NCBI GenBank assembly: GCA_027492915.1
Contig: JAPUDW010000414.1
Span: 1-36,908, forward strand
Source: Bacteroidota bacterium
Lineage (GTDB): Bacteria > Chloroflexota > Anaerolineae > Aggregatilineales > Phototrophicaceae
Direction: 5' to 3'
DNA: 36,908 nucleotides
Shown here: positions 15,421-24,234 of the stretch, piece by piece
Position numbering within the stretch: position 1 is the first letter of the stretch
Layout: each line of letters begins with the position of its first letter
The notes under the pieces: generated by a model
Databases searched by the model: none
Seen by the model: only the letters and a program-made list of their open reading frames with translations
Told to the model about the DNA's origin: nothing
Translations under genes and position numbers: made by a program

Positions 15421-16983
15421 TTATTCTGGTAAGAGGGTTTGAAGGCGCTGGGTGCCGCTGCTGACGCTTTCGACTACCCAACCGACGATACCGCTTTCCG
15501 TGCGTATTTGCCACCATGTAAAGCCATCTGCGGCGATTGGGCCGTCGGTGATGGTCACTCTTGCGCCCTCACCCAGCTTGGCGATAATCAGATAGCCTGT
15601 GCCTGAGCCTGACCGCACATTGAGCTGGTCGCCATCCGTGGTGTGAATAACCGCCAAACCACCTGCTGCTAAAGCCGCGTTTAAACGACGTGTGGCCTCC
15701 GGTGTTATGAGGTCGGAAGGGCTTACGAGCAGCGGTTGGTTGGGGGCAGGGGCGATGAGTGGTGTAGTGCCCGGTGCGTAGACGGGATCGGCAAGCTGCG
15801 ACCACGGTGTGTAATTGGTAGCGGCGACCTGTGCGCTGATACTGATGTCACCCGCCCATACGATCAGCGGGAGTTCGCCCACGCCGCTCATCCAAATAGG
15901 GACGCCAGCGTTTAAGCTGCTGCGGGTATCCACATACACCAGCGTTCGCGCCCCCGGTGCAAAGGTATCAGTGGTATAAATGAAACCATCGGCTACCCCT
16001 TTGGCTTCGACCAACGTGATGGCGGTTGGCAGGGTACCAACAACCCCACCGCTGCGTTCGACCACCATCCACGCAAAGCGCCCATTAGCGGTCGAGGTAT
16101 CGACCAAGATACGTTCGCCGTTCTGGATGAAGCGCGGGCTTTGCAGGGTAGCATCGGAGAGGTTGAAGAAGGGGAAGCGCGCGCCTGTGAGCGACTCGAA
16201 CACCTGTAGGCTGTTGGCTTGGAAGAACGGGAAGGCTGCCTGCTGGTTTTCGAGGCGCGTATCGGCAGCGGCCATGATGGTTTCATCGGTATTGGCGAAG
16301 CGGTCGCTGTTGAGGCTGGTGAAAATCGAATTGAGCGCGAGTGTGTTGCTATCCACATTCCAGTCATAGGCTTTCAAGGTGCTGGCGGCTTCGGTACCGC
16401 TGATAACCAGATTGAAGCTGACGGTTTGCAGACTGAAGCGGCGGATTACGGGGGTTAAGCCGGGGGTATCGGCGATGCCCAGTACTGCGACTGTGGGTAA
16501 ATCCGAACGCAGACTGTAATCGACCGCGCCTGTGAGGAGGTTGAGCACGACTATGCCCCAACCACCGCCTTCTAAACTGTAACCGAGGGCGATGCGAGTA
16601 TTGTCGTCGTTAAAGGCCGCGTCGTCGGTGATATATTCGAAACTGGTTGACAGCGTTAACGGCAGGGCGAAACTTGCCATCAGCCGTTCGCGCCGGCTGA
16701 CGATGAGTACACCCTGAAAGGTGATACTGTTATAGGCAACATAGGCGAGGGGGGAACCGCCATGCCCGACGGCGACGGTCGCGGGGTAATGGTCGAAGTC
16801 GGTTAGCAGGGGCAGCGTAAACGAGTCAGCAATTTGGCCGCTGCTATCAATCGTATAGACAGTTCCGCTCACCGGCTCGTACAACTGTGCTTGCCAGTTT
16901 GCGCCTATTGCTTGTGCGTGCGCGGGCAGCCAAATACCAATCATCATCAGCAGCGCCCACATCCACAATAATCGTCGTCCCAT
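15421..16983 (-). CDS. Secreted protein with C-terminal bacterial SH3 domain
   Basis: 520 residues if started at ATG 16983, which has AGGAG 7 nt upstream; an in-frame ATG at 17001 lacks such a site. Signal peptide ends around WLPAHAQA. The long middle part (about residues 25-430) has repeated beta segments and could be a propeller, but I recognise no family. The last 70 residues form an SH3_3-type domain: LNVRSGSGTGYLIIAKL, TDGPIAADGFTWWQIR and GIVGWVVES. Bacterial SH3 domains usually bind peptidoglycan or other wall components, so the protein is probably held at the cell surface. Monocistronic: its neighbours face away. Confidence 0.82.
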   Translation of the reverse strand: MGRRLLWMWALLMMIGIWLPAHAQAIGANWQAQLYEPVSGTVYTIDSSGQIADSFTLPLLTDFDHYPATVAVGHGGSPLAYVAYNSITFQGVLIVSRRERLMASFALPLTLSTSFEYITDDAAFNDDNTRIALGYSLEGGGWGIVVLNLLTGAVDYSLRSDLPTVAVLGIADTPGLTPVIRRFSLQTVSFNLVISGTEAASTLKAYDWNVDSNTLALNSIFTSLNSDRFANTDETIMAAADTRLENQQAAFPFFQANSLQVFESLTGARFPFFNLSDATLQSPRFIQNGERILVDTSTANGRFAWMVVERSGGVVGTLPTAITLVEAKGVADGFIYTTDTFAPGARTLVYVDTRSSLNAGVPIWMSGVGELPLIVWAGDISISAQVAATNYTPWSQLADPVYAPGTTPLIAPAPNQPLLVSPSDLITPEATRRLNAALAAGGLAVIHTTDGDQLNVRSGSGTGYLIIAKLGEGARVTITDGPIAADGFTWWQIRTESGIVGWVVESVSSGTQRLQTLLPE

Positions 16984-17017
16984 TGCCCGACTCCTGCTCA
17001 TTCGTAGACTTGCTTAA

Positions 17018-17046
17018 AGTGTAGGCTTGATGCGGAAGTAACGCAA
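17018..17046 (-). promoter_or_regulatory. Probable sigma-70 promoter of the SH3 protein gene
   Basis: On the minus strand TTGCGT (17046-17041) and TACACT (17023-17018) are 17 bp apart, 35 bp before the chosen ATG. Hexamers match the consensus only partly (4 of 6 each), so confidence is moderate. Confidence 0.45.
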
Positions 17047-17186
17047 AAAGTACCGGAACGACTGATTTTGTTGATGAAGTGTTGAGGTGTGAATATTAAT
17101 TTCTATTATCACTTTGTTTTGAACACTAGGTAAAATAAAATGAATGTATGTAACATCCTGTAATTTTAAGAAGTGACATCCCAAGC

Positions 17187-19487
17187 ATGTTTTCTGCCGT
17201 ACCTTCTATACTCAAACGCTTTGATATTCCTACTCAGCTCAATAACCGTAATTTGCGGTTAATCAATTGGATTACCCTCAGTATTATTCCGATAGCGGCG
17301 GTTCATGCCAGCATTAGTGCGCTGGTGTTCCGCCGTATCGATGTTGCGCTGTACGGTTTAGGGGCGGTGCTGCTGTCGGTCGTGTTGAATAGGCTGGCGC
17401 GGCGGGGGTATGTGCAAACGGCAAGTTACATCTTTATCTTCGGCATCTGGTTTATTATCACCCTGCCGAATTTGATCCCCGGTGGTGATGGGGTATTCGG
17501 CGTGGCATTCAGCGCGTATATTATCCCGACCTTATTAGCCGGTTTTTTGTTCGGCGGGCGTGTCAGTTTTTTGGTGGCGCTGATGTCGCTGGGGATGGGG
17601 GTGGTTTTTGCCCGGCGGGGTATCAACTCGACCGATCTAGAGATTGTTTATACACCCATTGATGTGCTGCTCAGACTTACTTCGGAAGCGATTATCTTTT
17701 TTGTTGCAGCGACGCTGCTGTCGTTTTCAAACCGGAGCGCGTTTGGTGCGATCCGAAAAGCGCGATTGACTGAGGGCGAACTGATCTCGCGGAATACTGA
17801 TTTGGAAGCGCAAAGTGCCGAGCGCCAAAAAGTGGAAGCCGCGCTGCGTGCCAGTGAACAATCGGCGCAGCAGTTTCAAGAACGACTCAAGGCGCTGCAC
17901 GAGGTTGGCATCGAGTTATCATCGGTCGATAATTTAGATGACCTTTACCGGCAGGCGGTTATGCTGGGACAATCGCGGCTGGGCTTTGACCGCATCGCGT
18001 GGTTTGTTATCGAGCCTAAGACGCGGCAGCTCATGGGCAGTTATGGTACCGATGTGCAGGGTAAGCTGCGCGATGAACACGAATTCTTGATCAGCTTGAG
18101 TCTTGATGATTGGACGGAAACGCTCAACGGTTTTACCGATAAAGGACATGTGCGCTTCCTACGTGAAACGCCCTTGTGGGATGGTGGCGATATTGTCGGG
18201 CAGGGATGGAACGCTATTTCTGCGGTTTTGCAAGGCGAACAGATCATCGGTTGGTTGGTGGTCGATAACCTTGTTAACCACCAACCCTTGAAAGATTTTC
18301 AACTCGAACTGCTGCGCTTGTATGGGGCGATGCTCGGTCAGTTGCAAGTACAGAAGCAGACGCAGCAAATCCTGATCGACAAGGACGAGCGGTTGAACCT
18401 CGCCCTTGAAGCAGCACACATGCGCTCGTGGGATTGGAACATTATTACGGGCCGAATTACCCGCAATGATGTATTGCAATTAAGTGGACTGCCTGATGCA
18501 CAGGATTACAGCACTTACATCACTTCCGTACACCCTGACGATCAATTGCTTTTGCTAGAAGCCACGCGACGTATGGTGGAAAAAACAGGCATCTACGAGG
18601 TTGAGTATCGCTACATTGATCCAGTCGATAGAATGACGGTTCATTGGTTGTACTCGCTCGGTCAGCCATATCGTGATGTGAAAGGTGACATCATCGGTGT
18701 AGCGGGGGTACTGCAAGACATTACCGGTCGTAAGCAGATCGAAGAATCGCTCAAACGGGCTGACCAGCAGGCGATGGAACTGGCACTCGAAAAAGAACGG
18801 GTGAACGCCTTGAGTGAATTTATCCACATGATCTCCCATGACTTCAAAACACCGCTGGCGATCATCAATAACAGCTTGTACCTACTAGAGCGGATTGACG
18901 ACCCCAAGAAACACAAGGACAAGCTATCGCTAATCAAAGAGCAAACGCTTCTGCTCGACAAGCAAATTCAAGACATTTTGACTATCTCGCGCTTGCAATA
19001 CGCGCCGGTGGTTGCCCGTCATGCCGTAAATATGAACCTGCTCGTGAATAAACTGGGTGATTTATTTCACCCGTCACTCGAAAAGAAAAACCTCATGTTG
19101 GCGTTGGATTTACAAACCCCTTTACCCAACATTCTGGCGAATACTGATGAACTTGACCGCGCTTTCATCAACCTGCTCGAAAATGCGATCAACTACACAC
19201 CTAACGGCGGCACGATCACCATTACCACTCGTTTGACCGAGCGGCATGTCGAATTTGCCATCGCGGATACCGGCATTGGGATGACTGACGATGACCGTCA
19301 TCAGATCTTCAATAACTTTTATCGTGCCGAAAATGCCCGTATGATTAACAGCAAAGGTACGGGATTGGGTTTGGCGATTGTCCACAAAATCGTCACCCTC
19401 TATGAAGGTTCAATCGAGGTTGAAAGCGAATTGGGTAAAGGGACTTGTTTCCGGTTATACTTCCCCATTATCCAAGAGGCTAAATAA
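17187..19487 (+). CDS. Membrane sensor histidine kinase (GAF-PAS-HisKA-HATPase)
   Basis: 766 residues. Five or six hydrophobic segments occupy residues 28-182, then a short coiled coil (190-235), a GAF domain (about 235-385, EVGIELSSVDNLDDLYRQAV), a PAS/PAC domain (about 400-520, ending VLQDITGRKQIEE), HisKA with phosphoacceptor His551 in HMISHDFKTPLAII, and an HATPase with NLLENAINYTPNGG, DTGIGM and GTGLGLAIV. All catalytic boxes look intact. It autophosphorylates and would pass phosphate to a response regulator, but none is present nearby, so it is an orphan kinase. The stimulus is unknown. The downstream glycosidase gene starts 11 bp after its stop and may be co-transcribed. Confidence 0.95.
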   Translation: MFSAVPSILKRFDIPTQLNNRNLRLINWITLSIIPIAAVHASISALVFRRIDVALYGLGAVLLSVVLNRLARRGYVQTASYIFIFGIWFIITLPNLIPGGDGVFGVAFSAYIIPTLLAGFLFGGRVSFLVALMSLGMGVVFARRGINSTDLEIVYTPIDVLLRLTSEAIIFFVAATLLSFSNRSAFGAIRKARLTEGELISRNTDLEAQSAERQKVEAALRASEQSAQQFQERLKALHEVGIELSSVDNLDDLYRQAVMLGQSRLGFDRIAWFVIEPKTRQLMGSYGTDVQGKLRDEHEFLISLSLDDWTETLNGFTDKGHVRFLRETPLWDGGDIVGQGWNAISAVLQGEQIIGWLVVDNLVNHQPLKDFQLELLRLYGAMLGQLQVQKQTQQILIDKDERLNLALEAAHMRSWDWNIITGRITRNDVLQLSGLPDAQDYSTYITSVHPDDQLLLLEATRRMVEKTGIYEVEYRYIDPVDRMTVHWLYSLGQPYRDVKGDIIGVAGVLQDITGRKQIEESLKRADQQAMELALEKERVNALSEFIHMISHDFKTPLAIINNSLYLLERIDDPKKHKDKLSLIKEQTLLLDKQIQDILTISRLQYAPVVARHAVNMNLLVNKLGDLFHPSLEKKNLMLALDLQTPLPNILANTDELDRAFINLLENAINYTPNGGTITITTRLTERHVEFAIADTGIGMTDDDRHQIFNNFYRAENARMINSKGTGLGLAIVHKIVTLYEGSIEVESELGKGTCFRLYFPIIQEAK

Positions 19488-19498
19488 CCGCTGCACTT

Positions 19499-21424
19499 AT
19501 GTCCCTACGCTGGTCGCGCAAACTCTATTTCCTGTGCCTACTGTGCTTACTACTGCTGCAAGCTTCGACGACTGTGGCTCAAGCGCAGCCATCGGCAGTC
19601 AAGGCATCGCGGATGGGCATCACCTTTATTAGTTCACTCGATCATCCCGCCAACGATTTGCGCTACCAACGGGCGACCCTGCTCGGCGCAGCATGGAACC
19701 GTTGGCCGCTGTATTGGGATCGTGTTGAAAGGGCGTCAGGGGTGTTCGACTGGACGGGGTACGACCGTTTGGTGACGCAGGATGTGCAGCACGGCCTCGC
19801 TATCAACGCGATTTTGCTCGGTCGCCCTGCATTTCACGGCCTCGGCGGTGGGGTGCAGAACTTGAACGTGGCGGTTTTCAGCGATGGTACGGATATTCCT
19901 GCCCCCGGTAAACTGCCGAATCCGGCGAACCCGTGGGCGGTATTCGTGTACAACGCGGTGATGCGCTACAAACCCGGTGGCTTGCTGGCGAGTACACTCG
20001 GTTGGCCTGCGGGTGCAGGGGTGAGTGTGTGGGAGGCGTGGAACGAACCTGACCTGACGATGTTCTGGTCGGCGGGTGTGGAGCAGTACGCCCGTTTGCT
20101 CAAGGTAACTTACCTCGTCGCGCACCAAGCCGACCCCGCTGCCCGCGTGATGTTCGGTGGCCTCGCGTATGGCAACCCCGATCAGGACGATTGGCTGGCG
20201 AAGGTGCTGGCGATTTACGCGAATGACCCGCTGCGCCAAACGTTCAACTGGTATATGGATCAGGTGGCGGTTCATAACTACACCTATGCCCGTCGCAGCG
20301 GTTTGGTCGTCAACCGCATCGAATCCGAGTTGGCGAAGTACGGCCTGAACCGTCCGGTGTGGCTGAATGAAAGCGGCGTTCCGGCGTGGGATGATTATCC
20401 GGGGCCGGTATGGACGGCGGCGATTCCTTCCGAACGGCAGTACCGCGCGACTATGCAGCAGCAGGCGAACTTCTGGGTCGCCAGTACGGCGCTGGCGTGG
20501 GCATCCGGCGCGGAGGTGGTGTTTTACCATCAACTGTATGACGACTGTGGCAATCAGGGTGGCGACTTCCCACCGCACAACGGCGAATACTGCGCGACCG
20601 GCGCGATGTGCGCGGGGGATGCTTACGGTCTGTACCGCAACGAACGCGGGGAGGCGTGTTTTAGCCAGCATCCGCTGCCGGGATCGCCGCGTCCGGTAGC
20701 GGGCGCTTTTTACCGGATGGCGCAAATCTTCGGCGCGGCACCCTTCGCCAATGGGCATATCGAGTCGCAGGAAGGCACAACGCTCGTTTCGTTCGACCGC
20801 CCGACAACCGGCGAGCGCATCCTCGTGATGTGGAACCGCACCACGAGCGAACTCAAGCTGGATGTTCCGGCGTTGGGCGACTCAGCGCAGCTTTATGACA
20901 TCGCCAACCAAGATTACGAACTCATCCCGACCGACGGTAAATACACCATCGGCCTGCAACCGCTGACGGCAGATAACCTCCCCGGTTTGCCAGCGGGTGA
21001 ACTGTCGGGTATCGCCGGAGCGCCGATGATCCTTGTCGAGAAGATCAATCCCGCGCTGCTGGTGACACTCACCGCGCCGGTAACCGCCACGCCGCAAGGC
21101 ACCCCCGCGCCCCGTGCCACCACCGACCCGACCGAGGACATCAGCCCGCCGACCACCAGCATGACGGCGTTACCTGCCGTAAGCCCTACGACCTTCGCGG
21201 TGGAATGGTCGGGGACGGACGACAGCGCCATTGACCGCTATCTGGTATGGGTACGCATCAACGGCGGCAAGTGGCAGCCGTGGCTGGAAACAGGGCAGAC
21301 GCGCGGCTTTTACACGGGCGATGTGGGCAGCACCTACGACTTCGCGGTGTGGGCGATTGACTTTGCGGGGAACTGGTCACTCAACAGCGAACTGGTGCCG
21401 CAGACGAGTACAACGGTGGGGTAG
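19499..21424 (+). CDS. Secreted glycoside hydrolase, clan GH-A-like
   Basis: 641 residues. Signal peptide to about residue 30. A TIM-barrel-like catalytic domain covers about 38-470; Glu183 in WEAWNEPD fits the acid/base and Glu291 in VWLNESG fits the nucleophile of clan GH-A (GH5/GH39-like) retaining enzymes. Several Cys around residues 350-400 may form disulfides. A Pro/Thr linker (about 520-555) leads to a fibronectin-III-like C-terminal domain (TFAVEWSGTDDSAIDRYLVW) as in many secreted Anaerolineae proteins. The polysaccharide substrate cannot be assigned. The last residues LVPQTSTTVG recur at the end of the next gene. Confidence 0.85.
   Translation: MSLRWSRKLYFLCLLCLLLLQASTTVAQAQPSAVKASRMGITFISSLDHPANDLRYQRATLLGAAWNRWPLYWDRVERASGVFDWTGYDRLVTQDVQHGLAINAILLGRPAFHGLGGGVQNLNVAVFSDGTDIPAPGKLPNPANPWAVFVYNAVMRYKPGGLLASTLGWPAGAGVSVWEAWNEPDLTMFWSAGVEQYARLLKVTYLVAHQADPAARVMFGGLAYGNPDQDDWLAKVLAIYANDPLRQTFNWYMDQVAVHNYTYARRSGLVVNRIESELAKYGLNRPVWLNESGVPAWDDYPGPVWTAAIPSERQYRATMQQQANFWVASTALAWASGAEVVFYHQLYDDCGNQGGDFPPHNGEYCATGAMCAGDAYGLYRNERGEACFSQHPLPGSPRPVAGAFYRMAQIFGAAPFANGHIESQEGTTLVSFDRPTTGERILVMWNRTTSELKLDVPALGDSAQLYDIANQDYELIPTDGKYTIGLQPLTADNLPGLPAGELSGIAGAPMILVEKINPALLVTLTAPVTATPQGTPAPRATTDPTEDISPPTTSMTALPAVSPTTFAVEWSGTDDSAIDRYLVWVRINGGKWQPWLETGQTRGFYTGDVGSTYDFAVWAIDFAGNWSLNSELVPQTSTTVG
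21390..21424 (+). repeat. C-terminal direct repeat, copy A
   Basis: The 34-bp end of the glycosidase gene from ACTGGTGCC to the stop codon matches 22046-22079 in 27 of 34 positions and in the same reading frame (ELVPQTSTTVG against QLVPQASTVVG). Confidence 0.7.
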
Positions 21425-21434
21425 AGAATGCAAT

Positions 21435-21477
21435 TGAACCGCAGAGACGCTGAGAACGCAGAGAAACATAGAGAGAG
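21435..21477 (+). repeat. ACCGCAGAGACGC-type dispersed repeat, plus orientation
   Basis: The words AACCGCAGAGACGC, GAGAACGCAGAGAAA and AGAGAGAG follow one another. It is the complement of the sequences at 23935-23957 and 30388-30460. It sits between the glycosidase and the lipoprotein gene. Confidence 0.65.
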
Positions 21478-21497
21478 TGGCGTAGGAGACTAGGTTT

Positions 21498-22079
21498 TTG
21501 AAAAACTTACGAGTTGCTCTTTTAATCACTTGGTTCATGCTGCTCGGCACGGCATGTTCCATGACTGACGGGTTACCTAATACACCCCGCCCAACTGTAC
21601 AGCCAACAAAAACTGCTTTTATAGCTACAAGTGTACCTTCGCTCATTCGACCAACCGCCAGTTTCCCCGGCGTTGTAACTGGCTTGATGTGGGAAAACAA
21701 TCGTTGGATTGCAACGCACGATAGAGTTTGCGTTTATGTCGAACAAAAACCTCTTTGGAAACCCGGCGATTTCTGGTCGGATTTCGATACCACTCCTAGT
21801 GTTAATATTCACATCAATGATGCAGCCACAAGAGACCCAAGACGAACTTTGACAGGCGTGTTGTATGTTGAAGAGGATACTTACGGCGAAGTCATCGGGA
21901 CACATGGATATGGTATGGAAACGTGTATTCAACTTGATGAGCAACAATCTATAACCTATTCCACCAATAATCTTATGAAAGTAACCGTTGAATACAATGG
22001 CGCTACGTTATTCGCAGATTCGTGGGGTTTTGCGATAGATAATCAACTGGTGCCACAGGCAAGTACGGTGGTGGGGTAA
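21498..22079 (+). CDS. Putative lipoprotein sharing its C terminus with the upstream glycosidase
   Basis: 193 residues, TTG start at 21498 chosen because AGGAG (21484-21488) lies 9 nt upstream and the lipoprotein signal begins there (lipobox LLGTAC, Cys at about residue 20). A Thr/Pro-rich linker follows, then a compact domain with Cys pairs (DRVCVYVE, METCIQLD). The end SWGFAIDNQLVPQASTVVG repeats the C terminus of the preceding gene (NSELVPQTSTTVG), so the two proteins share a small C-terminal module or arose by partial duplication. No family recognised. Expected at the outer membrane face or wall. Confidence 0.75.
   Translation: MKNLRVALLITWFMLLGTACSMTDGLPNTPRPTVQPTKTAFIATSVPSLIRPTASFPGVVTGLMWENNRWIATHDRVCVYVEQKPLWKPGDFWSDFDTTPSVNIHINDAATRDPRRTLTGVLYVEEDTYGEVIGTHGYGMETCIQLDEQQSITYSTNNLMKVTVEYNGATLFADSWGFAIDNQLVPQASTVVG
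22046..22079 (+). repeat. C-terminal direct repeat, copy B
   Basis: Second copy of the 34-bp segment at 21391-21424, 27 of 34 bases identical, ending in TAA. Confidence 0.7.
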
Positions 22080-22137
22080 GTAGAGCATATGTGCTATACT
22101 TTGATGACTTATCCGCCTATTTCTACGGTAAAGCACT

Positions 22138-23409
22138 ATGATCACCATCAACTTGGAAACCGCCCGGCGTTTCATCCTCGGTAAGCAGGGCTTATGGCCC
22201 GGTCGGCGCTGGCGCGGCATCGAAGGTGTGGAACAGGCGATGCGGGCGATGGAGTACCTACAGCTCGACCCGCTGCAAATTATCGCTCGCAGCCACGACA
22301 TCAAACTGTACAGCCGTGTGCTCGGCTACAAACCGGGTATGTGGGAGGACGTGGCCTATCAGCAGCGCAAGTTTTTTGATTGGGGCGGTTGGTTGGCAGC
22401 CCGACCGATGGACGAACTACCCCATTGGCGCGTCATCATGCGGCGCGAACGCGAGGGCGGGGCGGATATGGATAACCGTATTCGCCAGATGGGTATTGAA
22501 CACGCGGCCACTGTTGAGGAAATGCGCGCTATTTTGCAGGAACGCGGTACGGTGACCAATCGTGATTTCGAGATGAAAACGCGGACACGCATCGACAGCT
22601 ACCGTGGGCGCAAGGACAGCGCGTTGGCGTTGTACTACATGTGGCGTGTTGGCGACGTGATGACGCACCACCGTGAGGGGTTTGAGCGTGCTTATGCCCT
22701 CACAGAAAGCGTCGCGCCGGAACACCTTATCCGCGAAAGCACGGATGATGAGGCCGACCGTTTCCTGATTAAAAAGGACATCAGCTTTTCCGGTATCTCG
22801 CGTTTAAATCGCACGGCTGATGCTTTTTTCCGTGGCGTGCCATTTGAAAAAGCGATGCCGATTCGCGAGGTCATGCTGGCGGATGGCGACCTTGTGGAAG
22901 TGAAGGTCGAGGGGTGGAAGCCGGTACACTACATTCTCGGCAGTGATGCTGACCTGCTGGCGGAGTTGATGGCAGGGCGTGTGCCGGATGCGTGGAAACC
23001 GCTAGACACCACAACGACCGAGGAGGTTGTTTTCCTCGCGCCGCTTGATCATGTGAGTGCGCGTGGACGGGCGAAAGTGCTGTTCGGCTTTGACTACATC
23101 TGGGAAGTGTATAAGCCGCTGGAGAAGCGCAAGTACGGCTACTACACGCTGCCGATTTTGTGGGGCGACCGGCTGGTGGGGCGCTTCGATAGCAAGCTCG
23201 ACCGGACGACCAACACCTTTATCATTATCGGGCTGTGGCTGGAAGATGCGGCGCTGGGTAAAGATGAAGCCTTTGCTGAAGCGTTGGGGGCGGGTTTCGC
23301 GCGGTTTGTGAATTTCCTCGGCGCGACCAAAGTGGATGCGGCGGCGATAGCTGAGCCACTGCTGCGCAAACGGGTGGCTGCGGTGGTGAAGGGCAGCAAG
23401 AAGAAGTAA
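22138..23409 (+). CDS. YcaQ/AlkX-family winged-helix DNA glycosylase
   Basis: 423 residues, the usual length of the HTH_42 family. The family core EYLQLDPLQIIARSHDI (from about residue 39) contains the QLD at 42-44, the Q-x-D catalytic motif of YcaQ/AlkX-type glycosylases that unhook interstrand crosslinks and remove bulky alkylated bases. The C-terminal FLAPLDHVSARGRAKVLFGFDYIWEVY block is also typical. A cytoplasmic DNA-repair role is expected. Upstream ribosome site is weak (GGTAAAGCACT). Neighbours give no further clue; the DUF6714-like gene follows after 20 bp. Confidence 0.87.
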   Translation: MITINLETARRFILGKQGLWPGRRWRGIEGVEQAMRAMEYLQLDPLQIIARSHDIKLYSRVLGYKPGMWEDVAYQQRKFFDWGGWLAARPMDELPHWRVIMRREREGGADMDNRIRQMGIEHAATVEEMRAILQERGTVTNRDFEMKTRTRIDSYRGRKDSALALYYMWRVGDVMTHHREGFERAYALTESVAPEHLIRESTDDEADRFLIKKDISFSGISRLNRTADAFFRGVPFEKAMPIREVMLADGDLVEVKVEGWKPVHYILGSDADLLAELMAGRVPDAWKPLDTTTTEEVVFLAPLDHVSARGRAKVLFGFDYIWEVYKPLEKRKYGYYTLPILWGDRLVGRFDSKLDRTTNTFIIIGLWLEDAALGKDEAFAEALGAGFARFVNFLGATKVDAAAIAEPLLRKRVAAVVKGSKKK

Positions 23410-23429
23410 GACAGTGGGGGGAGAGAAAT

Positions 23430-23915
23430 ATGGCAGATAATGGTATTACTGAATTGGTCAAAGCTATTGAAACCGCATTTGCCGACACACCTTATCCGGG
23501 TGATGGTCAAATTGGGACTTTGGAATTAGATTTTTCTTTTCGTGGGTTGAACTGGAAACAGGTTCCCATTGAAGTGCTGTTTTATCATCGCGACGAGACA
23601 TCATCATTTACCCCAGAAGGTTTCCGCTTCTACTTACCCGCAATGATGTTCGGTGTATTACTTCATTTTGAGGAAGTTGACACTTTAACTCAAAATTTGA
23701 TATATAGACTTGTTCCAGCGCATGATGACTATCTTGACAATAGTTATTGGGGAGGGCTGAACCGTATAGTTGCCGTTCTGAATAGGAAAGAGAAGGAGGC
23801 GGTTTATAAGTTTCTTCTAGGGTGTAGGCAGCTAGATGAAAAATGGGGTTTTGGTGAGACAGGTAGGAGGGAGTTAGAAGAAGGAATTAAGTTTTGGAGA
23901 AGTTTGACTTCATGA
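23430..23915 (+). CDS. DUF6714-like protein
   Basis: 161 residues, ATG preceded by GGGGAGAG. The segment TSSFTPEGFRFYLPAMMFG is characteristic of the DUF6714 group, cytoplasmic proteins of unknown function. The C-terminal half is helical and ends EEGIKFWRSLTS. It is 20 bp downstream of the DNA glycosylase gene on the same strand and could share its transcript. No catalytic motif is evident. Confidence 0.75.
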   Translation: MADNGITELVKAIETAFADTPYPGDGQIGTLELDFSFRGLNWKQVPIEVLFYHRDETSSFTPEGFRFYLPAMMFGVLLHFEEVDTLTQNLIYRLVPAHDDYLDNSYWGGLNRIVAVLNRKEKEAVYKFLLGCRQLDEKWGFGETGRRELEEGIKFWRSLTS

Positions 23916-23934
23916 CAAGCTTTCTTGCCACCAA

Positions 23935-23957
23935 ATCTCCGCGTCGCTGCGGTTAAA
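23935..23957 (-). repeat. Short copy of the ACCGCAGAGACGC-type repeat, minus orientation
   Basis: ATCTCCGCGTCGCTGCGGTT between the DUF6714-like gene and the tRNA terminator; on the minus strand it begins AACCGCAG, matching the repeats at 21435 and 30421. Confidence 0.5.
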
Positions 23958-24041
23958 ATGCCGTGACTTGACGCTTTACCTACGCCTCGTCTTTTGCCGT
24001 TGATTTTCACTGTGGCAGCGATTAACATGCTTTCCAGAAAA

Positions 24042-24067
24042 CAAAAACAGCCCTGATGAGCTGTTTG
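24042..24067 (-). terminator. Terminator downstream of tRNA-Leu
   Basis: On the minus strand AAACAGCTC (24066-24058), loop ATCA, GGGCTGTTT (24053-24045) form a 9-bp stem with one G-U pair, followed by TTTTTGTTTT. Confidence 0.85.
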
Positions 24068-24071
24068 ATTG

Positions 24072-24155
24072 TGCCGACGGTGGGAGTCGAACCCACAAAC
24101 CCTTTCGGGCGACACATTTTGAGTGTGTAGTGTTTGCCAGTTTCACCACGTCGGC
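24072..24155 (-). tRNA. tRNA-Leu (anticodon CAA)
   Basis: 84 nt on the minus strand. Acceptor arm GCCGACG / CGTCGGC with discriminator A; anticodon stem ACACA/TGTGT with loop CTCAAAA, anticodon CAA, reading UUG. A long variable arm (CCC-GAAA-GGG) as required for leucine tRNA. T stem GTGGG/CCCAC with TTCGA in the loop. The 3' CCA is not encoded. A terminator follows at once. Confidence 0.95.
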
Positions 24156-24219
24156 TGATTTATTCATCTACAACGAGGCTTTTCCTCATGTAGATCAACG
24201 GTATATATCTTAAAATCTC

Positions 24220-24234
24220 TGACACGGATTGTCA
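24220..24234 (+). promoter_or_regulatory. Inverted repeat TGACA-N5-TGTCA ahead of the sigma factor gene
   Basis: TGACA (24220-24224), CGGAT, TGTCA (24230-24234), perfect and ending at the base before the ATG. It could be an operator or an RNA hairpin covering the ribosome site; chance cannot be excluded for a 5-bp arm. Confidence 0.35.

Noticed and set aside
19736..20758. 340-residue minus-strand open frame opposite the glycosidase gene
   Set aside because: Arg/His-rich translation with no domain; it is the antisense of a well-supported secreted enzyme.
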